Origin: Coptis chinensis
Lineage: Eukaryota > Streptophyta > Magnoliopsida > Ranunculales > Ranunculaceae
Direction: 5' to 3'
Assembly (NCBI GenBank): GCA_015680905.1
Contig: CM027377.1
Coordinates: 4,984,501 to 5,048,500, forward strand
DNA length: 64,000 bases
Part shown: positions 39,801 through 50,714 of the stretch, piece by piece
How the letters are laid out: each line of letters opens with the position of its first letter
Position numbering within the stretch: position 1 is the stretch's first letter
Translations under genes and position numbers: made by a program
The notes under the pieces: generated by a model
The model's input: only the letters and a program-made list of their open reading frames with translations
Database searches by the model: none
What the model was told of the DNA's origin: nothing

Positions 39801-42800
39801 ATGTTTCTCTTTTATCCCGGTGGATGGCTATTGATTTCTACATTAAGGAAGTTGACAGTCTTAGATTTGAACTTTCTATAATAAGATGCAGCGATAAATT
39901 GTCAAGCCTCGCACATGAGATACTACAACAAGGTATGATACACAGAAATTCCAGTAGTTCGTTCTTTAGTTTCGGTTCCCTTGAGTATTTGGAACGAGGT
40001 AATATGTATACATGCATATGTATAATAGTATTTAACAGAGTCAAAGATAACAAATATTGAAGTAACTTTCACCCTTGCATAAGTTTCTATGTTTAGGGCA
40101 CTGAAGGACTATCTCGGTTCCTTTTCATAGCTAGTCATTAAGTACGGTGATAGTTTTCTCTTAAGTTTCTATAAGCCAAATGTTGAACGTGTTGCTCTGC
40201 AGAAATTAAAACGGATGATTGGCATGTGAGTCGAAGCCAAGCAGTAAATAAAAGCCAATTAAAACATTACGGCCAACATGTTTCTGCCTCGTCATCCCAA
40301 CTTCCTGACGGTCTAGAGTTTTCGTCCTTCACAGGTACATTTGTCCTTTTGAGTCAGGCTCATGCTGATATATAGATGCACATAATCAAATGTGATGTCC
40401 TTCATAGATGCATTCCTTAAGATTAAGAAAGTAGTGTAAACTGGCAATCCATTTGATAATTTGAAGATGTGTGGAGACGAGGGGATGTTCACAGTATATA
40501 AAAGCACAGGGGAATCTTTTTAAATGTTCCATATGTTAGATTAACCTGAAATCCATACCCTTCTACTGTGGCACTTCAATGAAAATTAATGGATGGATCT
40601 ATCTCTCTTTGTAGAACACAAAGATGAATCTGCATTTTCAAGGCCAGATATTCCTGGAACAAATCACATGACATCAAATTATCAGGTAAACAAACTTTAG
40701 GGTTAAACTGAGAGTATTTCTTATATAACCAGCTTTAGTGGTCACTGAATATAATTTCCTTTGTTCTTTTCCTGCTCTCTTTTTCCATTCTAAACAGGGT
40801 ACCGATTCTGCTCAAAACTCTGACGAACCATATGGAAATGATAATTTGACTACTGGCAGCACTACTTTGACTTCTAATAACAATCTTCACTCACCTTTAA
40901 TATCTAAATCTATTTCTTTTGGTACTGGTCAACTCCATGCTCAAAGAAAGACATTCTCAGAATCTCAGATAGGCAAATCCAACTTCCAGAAACTTCTGGA
41001 GCCAAGTTTGCCTCAACTTCCTGGAATTGCCCCTTATAGGATTGTTCTTGGAAATGTGAAAGAGAAGGTATCTACGCAATTTCTATAAGTCTATATATTT
41101 TGTGATAGAGATTTCTCCAGATATCTATATACTCTTAAAAATTTGGACAGGAACTGTTTCTACCAATATAAGAAGCCTTTGTCCAGAAAACTGCCCATCA
41201 GACAGACAGACAGGGTGTCTGTGCTGTGTTAACAGATATATGTCAAAAGCAAAAAAGTTTATTATCCTTTCAATTTTGAGATATCATCAATAGTCAGTGT
41301 GTACAATACAATTCTATTATGTGGTGGTGTCAAGTGTGGTCATCATCATTGCTTGTACGTGGGAGTCTATTATGTTCTGTTTAGATATTATTTTCAAATT
41401 TATTGCTGTCATATACCTATTTAACATTTGGGTGCAAGCCTAATGCTCAGTATGGTTAAATAATGATAATACTAGCGAAAACAAAAGTAGTAGAAATAAA
41501 TAATAATCAGCACAGATTAATAATACTTACTATGATAGTATTCTTATCTATCAAGCTTTTAATATTTTTTTGATATAAGTATCATGTGTTGCTCAAATTT
41601 GGTTTTGTGCCGTGATCCAGCTTATGAAGACACGGAGAAGATTGGAGCTACTCCTTGAGGATCTTCCCTGTGACCATGATCCTTGGGATTACTATGAAAC
41701 CTCAGATCAACTTCTAGAACCACTACTTTTATGTTACGAGTCCCTGGTATTCACTTGAACAATTTCACTTATATATTTTCGCATTTTGACAGATGATATA
41801 AATGTATTATGTGCTATGCTCATTTGTTTTTGCAGCAATCATGTGGTTCTGGTGTTCTTGCTGATGGCCGTCTAGCAGATCTCATCAGAAGGGTCTCGAC
41901 TTTTGGAATGGTCTTGATGAAGCTTGATTTGCGTCAGGTGTTTTTTGGTTGTAGTTCTAAGAACCGATTGATTTATTGTCGGTTTATGTGTTAATCTTCC
42001 TCTATCTTTCTACTCATATCAGGAATCGGGACGACATGCTGAAACGTTCGACGCAATTACTAAGTACTTGGATATGGGTGTATATAGTGAATGGGATGAA
42101 GACAGGAAACTAGAATTCCTTACTAAAGAACTCAAAGGAAAGAGACCTCTGGTTCCTCATACTATACAGGTGAGCTGAATTATATACATCCGTTCGAATT
42201 TAAAGCTTAAGTCAACTTGTGAAATAAAAAAAAGAAAATCCTGACGAAGGTTTTTGGATTCATGTTGGGAAAAGGAGATGGCTACTATGATCACGATGCA
42301 TTGATTAATTTTTTTTCTGGGTTGATGCATTGAATAATAAATGCCGTACATGTTGTTTTTTTGTTATTGATTCAGTTCTAATTTTCCATATTGAGTTTGC
42401 TCTATTTGAACTTTCCCGTATTCTCGGATTTCTCACTTGGAAGTGTGAAAAGTTAAGTCCTGGGATGAGAGTCTTTGGCTACTTTGGTAGTTTCAGTTTT
42501 CACACTTCCAATATGCTCTTCATAAATAGTTGGACGTACCTCCATTTGATGATTGATGCACATATATAAGTTCCGCCTAATGGAATTGTGTCTGTCCATG
42601 TGGTAAAATTCTTAATGTTATTTGCCTTTCTAGGTTGCACCTGATGTTAAAGAGGTATTGGACACCTTTCGTGTTGGTGCTGAGCTTGGGAGTGATTCAC
42701 TTGGAGCATATGTTATTTCAATGGCCTCCAATGTATGTACAAAAACAAGTCTTTTTTGCTATCTCTATAAGCTATTCAAATCTGCAGCTCTATGCTTCCT

Positions 42801-45010
42801 GGATACTTGATTAGTATAATTTTCCAAAACTCTTGTTCTCTAAAAAATAAGAGTAATGTGGAGCTTGTGTTAAAATTGGCAGGCAAGTGATGTTCTTGCG
42901 GTGGAGCTTTTACAGAAAGATGCTAGACTTGCTGTTAGTGGAGAGATAGGAAGACCATGTCCAGGGGGAACGTAAGACTGTGCCACCTACACTGCATATA
43001 AGAAACATGAAGACATATCTATAATAAGACGTCAATGTGTTTTAGGGAAAGTACATCAGGTGTCTGGTATAGTGCCTTTGAGAAGTCCAAAGACGATGGG
43101 ACATCCACAGTGAGCATATAGGATAGAGTATAGACTGAGATTTTACTTTTTTCAGTTAAGCTAGTTATTATAGTAATATGGAAAGTTACATAGGAAATCT
43201 AATAGGATTTTATAACCCTCGTAATTAGTTCTTTATCTATTTTGGTACTTTGATGCGTTTTGAGTATCCCTTAAAAGTTATTTTCCAAGAAAATTGAAAA
43301 ACCAGACGCATGCAAGTGTTTTAACCTGCGATATACTGGAAAGACATTGATATTAAATTGGTAAAGATGCTCCTGAAACAGGTTGCGGGTAGTTCCCTTA
43401 TTTGAAACAGTGAAAGATTTAAGAGGTGCAGGATTTGTGATTAGGAAGCTACTCTCAATTGATTGGTACAGGGAGCACATCATAAGAAACCATAATGGAC
43501 ACCAAGAGGTAATGTTACTTTGCCACAAAAAAGGATTAAGTCCCTACTCCCTAAGAACTTCTTTTCTAAGATTTTCTTAAATAAGCCACGGTGTGCAGGT
43601 CATGGTTGGGTACTCTGATTCTGGTAAAGATGCTGGGCGCTTCACTGCAGCATGGGAACTGTACAAAGCTCAAGAGGATGTTGTAGCTTCCTGCAACGAG
43701 TATGGAATCAAGGTTACACTTTTCCATGGTCGTGGAGGGAGTATTGGTCGTGGAGGTGGACCGACATATCTAGCCATACAGTCCCAGCCGCCAGGTTCTG
43801 TAATGGTAAGTCCATCAACTCAGTTTCAGAGACTTTAAACGCTTCTTTACCTGTCACTTTATTAAGCAGAGAAAATGACTCATGCTACAATGCTTTTCTA
43901 GCAGACATACACTACTTGTTTGCCACCTATGTAACAGGAAACTGCTTATCTACTAGGTCTGCATAATATAAAGTGTAGAACTTCTACTGCAGATCTTGTT
44001 TCACCACCTATGAGTAACAGGAAACTCCTTATATAGATTTAATTCTACTGTTGATTAACTTACTGTATTTAGTTACCAATAAAAGTCCTTGATCATCTGT
44101 GACAATTTTGAATAATATCCAAACTTGAGTTAGTGAGTTACAATCTTCCACGGCGCTTACATCTAGTGTTCTTTTAAACTGTCAGGGTACGCTCCGCTCC
44201 ACTGAACAAGGTGAAATGGTGCAGGCCAAATTTGGGCTTCCCCAGATAGCTGTGAGGCAGCTGGAGATTTACACAACAGCTGTACTTCTTGCAACTCTAC
44301 GTCCCCCACTCCCACCGAGAGAAGAGAAATGGCGCAACCTAATGGAGGAGATATCTGAGATTAGTTGTCAAAATTATCGCAGCACTGTGTATGAGAATCC
44401 AGAGTTCCTTTCCTACTTCCATGAGGCTACCCCACAAGCAGAGCTTGGGTTCCTTAACATAGGAAGCAGACCTACTAGAAGGAAGAGTTCTACAGGCATT
44501 GGGCATCTTCGTGCCATACCATGGGTATTTGCATGGACTCAGACGCGGTTTGTCCTACCTTCGTGGCTTGGTGTGGGTGCTGGCCTTAAGGGTGCATGTG
44601 AAAAAGGTTATACGGAGGACTTGAGAGCAATGTACACAGAATGGCCTTTTTTCCAATCCACAATGGATCTTATAGAGATGGTACTTGGGAAAGCCGATAT
44701 CCCAATAGCGAAACACTACGATGAAGTACTAGTGTCAGAGAACAGGAGACAACTCGGCAACGAATTACGGATGGAGCTCTCTACAACTGACAGGTACGTT
44801 TTGGTGGTTACTGGCCATGAGAAGCCATTGGAGAACAATTGGAGCTTGAGGAGACTGATTGAGAGCAGGCTCCCATACTTGAATCCCATCAATATGCTAC
44901 AGGTAGAGATTCTCAGGAGGTTGAGATGTGATGATGATAACCATAAACTTAGAGATGCATTGCTTATAACAATAAATGGAATAGCTGCTGGCATGAGGAA
45001 CACAGGTTGA
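36896..45010 (+). CDS. PPC4: Bacterial-type phosphoenolpyruvate carboxylase
   Basis: The enzyme carboxylates PEP to oxaloacetate in the cytosol; bacterial-type subunits join plant-type subunits in class-2 complexes. Twenty exons: 36896-37051, 37996-38159, 38271-38385, 38479-38556, 38637-38705, 38783-38861, 38950-39026, 39327-39422, 39791-39932, 40203-40334, 40615-40685, 40798-41067, 41621-41746, 41836-41937, 42023-42169, 42634-42732, 42883-42971, 43382-43508, 43599-43805, 44186-45010. All phases agree, giving 1056 aa (Arabidopsis PPC4 is 1032). Catalytic His lies in VLTAHPTQ (about residue 154); [11 protein letters not shown] and [13 protein letters not shown] follow. The C-terminus is RNTG, diagnostic for this class against QNTG of plant-type enzymes, and the N-terminal phosphoserine motif is absent. 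Exons 10-12 encode a Ser/Thr/Asn-rich, probably disordered insert (about residues 326-445), the class-specific regulatory region. Confidence 0.97.
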
Positions 45011-45456
45011 TAAATGCTTGAAGCGTCAGTGGAGCAGCTTGATGCAAATATTATGTAGATAAAACATGCGGGCTCCTGTTTTCGTTTTCAGACCTGAGTT
45101 TAGCCATAAGTACTGTATGGACCACCTAAACCAACTATGGGTTTGATAATTACAGGGGTATCATTCTCATTAATAATTGCAAAACAATCTAGGGTACTTC
45201 TTAGTTCTTGGACTGTACTGAGGCCTATCAGCTGCTGAATTAACTTCTACATTAGTTGATGCCATGTATCATTCGGTGTCTGGGGAGTGTTAGATGTACG
45301 TAGTCTCATGTAAATAAAATGTACCTATAATGGTGATTTCACTCAAAGACCATCATTAAATCAGGAAAATCAGGAAGATGTGTTTTTCCCATTCTGTTGT
45401 GACTAGTGACTTGTGAGTGCCGTGATCGTTGGCTGTATATATGTGCTGAGAGCATC
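45011..45456. other. 3' flank of PPC4
   Basis: Contains the PPC4 3' UTR. AATAAA occurs at 45313-45318, about 300 bp past the stop, and is a possible poly(A) signal. No other feature seen. Confidence 0.5.
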
Positions 45457-48425
45457 TTTAGCAGTGATATCAACCTAGCATCAAACACCAAGAATTAGGT
45501 GTTTTTTCAACTTCTCGACCAATATTTGGTTCCAGGTTTGATGCTGTATCAAATCACTTACGCGGTTTGAGAAACACCTCGCGGTTTTGGCAAAACCGCG
45601 TGGGCTTGGGTTTTAATAGGTGCGGTTTTGCCAAAACCGTGTGCGTTTTTTCTGAAAATTAGAACTGTGGTGCATAGAACTTGAAAAATTATGAGTTGTG
45701 CATAGAAGTTAAGAAATTAACAATTGTGCAATTGAAGAAATTAAGAATTGTAATTCAAAATCGAAAAAATTAAAGAAATTAAAAACCTATGATTATAATT
45801 ATGCAGTCCAAAATATATGATTATGATATAATCATATAATATCCAAAATAATTCAAAACCTATCATATTACATCAAATTTATTTAGCTCTCTTCTTACGC
45901 CCCTTACCACTCGATCCCTCTCCTCTCTCTATTTGGACGTTCCGAAGCTGCTCCTCTAAGTTCCTAATATGAGAATCATGATCTTCTCTGTCTGCACGGA
46001 GGTTAACTACTTCAGGCTGAAGTTCCTCATATCCCTGATGTTGCTGCGTGTACACTTGCTGCATATCCTCATACGCTTTCCGAGTCTCGTCATACGCACG
46101 CTGGGATTGCTGATATGTTTGAGAATATGCCTCATCTCTTTCTTGGCTATAATGATATAGGGCAGTCCTCATCCCATCAAACATAAGAACCTGGTTCTCA
46201 TATCTTTCTAGAACCTCAGCCTAAAAATCCAAGAAAATACAGTGTGAGTACATATTATATATATAATGAAGAAGATAAATAAAACAATTAAACTCACCAT
46301 GGTATACTGATTAATATGTGGCTCTAACTCAGAGAAACGAGCATGAGGCACCTTAGGAATGGAAATATAAGTAGGTTCCCCATCAGGTCCACACACGGCA
46401 AACATCTGAGGATTACTGGCAGACACAGGAGTTGGATGATATGCATTCAGAGGTTGTGGGTTGTAAACAGACTGTGGCGGATGAGGAATACGTAGCTCAG
46501 GTCTCATCCCTTCCAGGCCCACAAACTCGAAGTTGCTTGCCCGACAACGGGAGGCAACAACGGACCCTTGAGACCACCAGTTCCACCATCTACAATCTTG
46601 ACGCCATCACTTTCAACAACAAAAAAGAAGATGCATCTGGCTAAAGACCACAACTAGCATGAACTTCATGAATATGAGTTCTACCCCACGACTTCGCATC
46701 ACTAACATCTGGCATGGGAGCACATGGAACTCCATAACGTCCCAAATCCGCCTCCAACATCCGCGCCCGCCATTACCAAAACCCTCGATCCACGTCGCGG
46801 CAAAAACAACTATGTGACGTGACAACACACAAGCATGCTGTACAACTGGATCGTCAAAGGCAATAGACAAACACCAAGGTCTCCACTCAATAGATGACAA
46901 TAATCTAATATCAATCTGAGCACGAGCCATACAGATATTATGCCTAATCTGCTCTCTGTTACGAGTCAAGTGAGGCCCTAACCAACTAGCAAATCTAGGG
47001 CGAGTATCAGCAATCATGTCTATGTTAGGACAAAGACATCGAAAGTACTCATAAAACCAAATCTCTAAAAGTCCCGTAAATCCTGCAATCTGAGGACTTC
47101 TACTTCCGAATGTCTGTGAAGCTTTATCTAACACCGATATCAATGTGGCATATACTGAGCTACCTAGGTCATAATCTCTCATAGTATGCATATCAGATAC
47201 ATAAACATAATATCCCAGTCGTACCGTAGAATGACCATTGGGAAACAAAACATGTCCAATAAAAAACATCAAAAAAGCCCTAACATACTGATCAACACCC
47301 TTACTACCCGGTAGAACAGTCAAAGCTAACTCTGCTCGTGCATCAGGATGCAAGAGGGGTTCCATATATGCAGTCTTAATATGAGATAGCTTAATCCCAG
47401 AAAAATCATAAGCATCCACACCCAAACGAGGAAAACTCATAAGCATACTATCCATATTCTCATAATTTGTATGAAAAGGTATCGGTTGGCCTATACCGAT
47501 ACTCAACCCAGAAATCATAGTGAAGTATAGTGGTGTGAACCGTAACTCCGCACAAGGGAAATGAAATGTATGAGTTCTACTCCACCATCTTTCTACTAAT
47601 TAAAGCTATAACCACTGCCCAATCAGCCTTCTCATAATCCGCATCAATCAAAATACCTAAAGGTGTATACAAAATACTATCTCTAATATGTACAAACTCA
47701 TCCAAACTCCTAATAACCTTCCACCACTCTCTAACACCAAGTAAAGCCGATCTAACTCGGTAGTCAATAACATCTTTGATATTATAAAAAAATAATCATT
47801 ATAAGATAAATAATTAATTGGTCCAACTCAACTAATTAATATTCAAAATATTTAATCAAAACTAATTAATTACCTGAGTATTAGTCACTGCACTCGACAC
47901 GTGTTTTGGGTCACGTGTAGAAGACACAACTTCCATATCAAGTGCTTCTCCAGGTGCAAATTGCCAATCGAAGTCGTTCATTTGATACTCCAGTACATAG
48001 AGATGTCTATCAGTCGGCGCGACATCCTCGGGTTCTTCTCCCCTACCGTATTGTACTTCCTCGGATTCTTCTCCCTCATCGTCAATGTCATTTGTGTACT
48101 GCCAATCATCACCGTTGAAAGGTTCAAAAGGATCCATATAAAATTTCAAAAGTTTAGGTAGAAACTAAGGAGAGGGTTTATAATTGAGAAAAGAGTTGAA
48201 AGTGATTGAACCGCGCGGTTTTGGTCCTGATTATATAATAGTAGCACACTAGCACGCGGCTTTGAGAACACCGCGCGGTTTTGGCAAAACCGTATGGTCT
48301 TGGGCCTTTTAGTTGGGCTTTAGTGGCATGGTTTTGCCAAAACCGCGTAGTTGCTTGGTGTTTTTTTTATGTTGCTCCTAAAGTTGCTTGGTGTTTTTTT
48401 GGTTGCTCTCCTAAAAATGCTCTGA
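45457..48425 (-). mobile_element. Putative DNA element with inverted, palindrome-bearing ends and a PMD gene
   Basis: The left edge starts AGAGCATCTTTAGCAG and the right edge, read inward on the other strand, AGAGCATTTTTAGGAG. Both ends then carry CACCAAG blocks and copies of the palindrome GCGGTTTTGGCAAAACCGC or variants (about 45583, 45623, 48208, 48273, 48332). The middle holds a plant-mobile-domain gene. I could not define a target duplication. PMD genes have been found captured by or associated with Mutator-like and gypsy elements, which fits, but the superfamily stays open. Confidence 0.5.
45879..48136 (-). pseudogene. Plant mobile domain (PMD/MAIN-like) gene, frameshifted
   Basis: Exon 1 (48136-47874) encodes an acidic N-terminus, MDPFEPFNGDDWQY onward. 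After a short intron, 47775 downward gives DVIDYRVRSALLGVREWW. A shift of about four extra bases near 47602 is then needed to reach ERWWSRTHTFHFPCAE, the hallmark of the aminotransferase-like PMD domain. The domain continues YVRAFLMFFIGHVLFPN and FTGLLEIWFYEYF. Another shift occurs near 46760 and the reading then meets stops. A Pro-rich piece (46519-46300) and a coiled coil with a basic C-terminus, GKGRKKRAK (46220-45879), look like last exons. PMD proteins act in transcriptional silencing and meristem maintenance; this copy is likely dead or misread. Confidence 0.72.
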
Positions 48426-48500
48426 CCAATGCAATGTGGTATACTAATATGAAGCCAGGGGCCATCAGGGCTATTTATTGTTTTGCATAAAAAATATATA

Positions 48501-49480
48501 TTGACTCCAAATATATTCTTATATCTCTCCTATTTCCCATTCCCTCCTATCCTTTTTTAGCTCGAGTGAAACAAAAACAAAAAAAAAAACAAACAAAAAA
48601 TTATATATGATAAAAAGAGAATTTCAACTAACATTATGAAAAAAAAAAAAAAAAAAAAATTCTAGCTTCGTTGGCTATTATCATGAGTATTTTTGTTTGC
48701 TATAAAGTTACAATTTGTAATTGTGTCTATAGCAGTATTGTTCAACACATTTATAGTACATTATTACATGATCAAATATGAGAAATAAATTGCTCCTGCA
48801 GCCGCTTAACACTAGTTAATAAAAATCTAACTAAAGATTTTATGTCATTCTCTCTCCAAATCATTTCATTTTTTTTTTTTTTTTTTGTATAAAAAAAGTT
48901 ATATTGACTCCAAATATATTCTTATATCCCTCCTATCCCTTTTCAGCTTGAGTGAAACAAAAAACAAAAAACAAAACAAAACAAACAGAAAATTATATAT
49001 GATAAAAAGAGAACTTCAACTAACATTATGAAAAAAATTAAAAAAAGTAACAAATTCTAGCTTCATTGGCTATTATCACAAGTATTTTTGTTTGTTATAA
49101 AGTTACAATTTGTAATTGTGTCTATAGCAATAGTGTTCAACATGTTTATAATACATTAGTACATGATTAAATATGAGAAATAATTTGCTCCTGCCGCTCT
49201 TAACACTAGTTAATAAAAATCTAACTAAAAATTTATGTCATTCTCTCTCCAAATCATTTCAATTTTTTTTTTTTTTTTTTTTTTTTTTGTTTTGCCATAA
49301 AAAAAAAATATTAACTCCAAATATATTCTTATATCCTTCCTATTCCATTCCCTCCTATCCCTTTTATATGATTAGAACTTCAACTAACATTATGAAAAAA
49401 ATTCAAAAAAATAACAAATTCTAGCTTCATTGGCTATTATGACGAGTATTTTTGTTTGTTATAAAGTTACCATTTGTAAT
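48501..49480. repeat. Tandem repeat, unit about 405 bp, two full and one partial copy
   Basis: Units start TTGACTCCAAATATATTC at 48501 and 48904 and TTAACTCC at 49311, so periods are 403 and 407 bp. Each carries a poly-A tract, CTAGCTTC(G/A)TTGGCTATTAT and TTGTAATTGTGT. The first two also end in AACACTAGTTAATAAAAATC and a long T tract that varies in length. An inverted fragment of the same unit lies at about 49685-49740. Confidence 0.88.
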
Positions 49481-50714
49481 TGTGTTTGCATTGATAAACT
49501 CTTTAAGAATGATATAAAATTCAAGAGTTTTTCATATTGGTAGATATTAATATTGGTGCTAAAGTTGAAAGAAGAGGAAAGAGACGAAGTAAATACAGAT
49601 GAGGGAAAGTAAGGGAGTTATTTACGACTTTTCATGTTGTTAAAAGAAATAAAAATGAAAGATTTGTGAAGAACAAAAATGAAAGAATGTGGAGAGAGAA
49701 TAAGATAAATCTTTAGTTAGATTTTTATTAACTAGTTTTAATCCATAGTTGAAAAGATTTAGGATACTTTTTGCTCCTAAGATTGTGGATCTCGAACTTG
49801 AAAGTTAGGGTTGAATGTTTAAGTTCGGAGCTTGGACCATTCCAAGATAAAGTAGGGCAAGAGGCGCTAGCCAATAGTCAAACTACCTGAGAAAATTGAA
49901 TGTACCCCTAACCAACTATGGGTTTGATAAATATGGAGGTTGTTACATTACATTAAATTAAACATATTTTTCCTATCATTATAATTGCCCCAAAAAAACC
50001 CAAGAGAATTTGATGCCATGCATCTAAAGGGCAATTCAGTGTACTAGCTAGGCTCTTACAAGTGCAGGGACTGGGGAGTTGTTTGATCTAGGCAGCGGCA
50101 CAGCCATATGTAAAAATCTTGTTTCCTCTTTGATTAAATGTATCTAAATTCCCTAAAACTAGCTATGTTATCCAACGTATCATGGTAAATTTATCTAAAG
50201 ACCGTGATAATTTTTATATATACATGTGATTTATGTATCTCTATGAACAATAAATAAAATTTCCATTATTATATTGCATCAATGGCCTGAGTGCATGGCA
50301 TTCTAAAGGAGGGTCATCGACCAACCAATCCAATAACTCCACCCATAACAAGTTCATACACGACTGCTGGTAAACTTAGGAAGCATCAAGTACAAGAATG
50401 TATAATTCGGAATCATCGAGTATTTTCCCACAAAAAGATGCACTACTCAAATTTATTAAGATCGGTCTCCAGAGAAACAGAAACCATATTATGGACAGTA
50501 GTTTAAAGTTTAAACCATACTGCATCAAGACAAAAGTACTTGATGTTGCAAAATTTTGATTTTCTAATCCTGAACTATCTAAATTGTCATAATAGCAATC
50601 CATAAGAGAACAGAACATAAGCCATTGCATCCCTCAAGTTTTATGTACAGCGGAGAGGGTATACAACACACGTTGGCAAATGCGCCCATGGTTCTCAAAA
50701 ACAAAGTAGTAGAA
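49481..50714. other. Intergenic, downstream of Dr1
   Basis: AT-rich, with the inverted fragment of the 405-bp repeat at its left. No exon recognised. The right end is the 3' UTR of the Dr1 gene. Confidence 0.5.

Noticed and set aside
44716..45003. Minus-strand 95-codon ORF over the last PPC4 exon
   Set aside because: Shadow of the conserved PPC4 coding frame.
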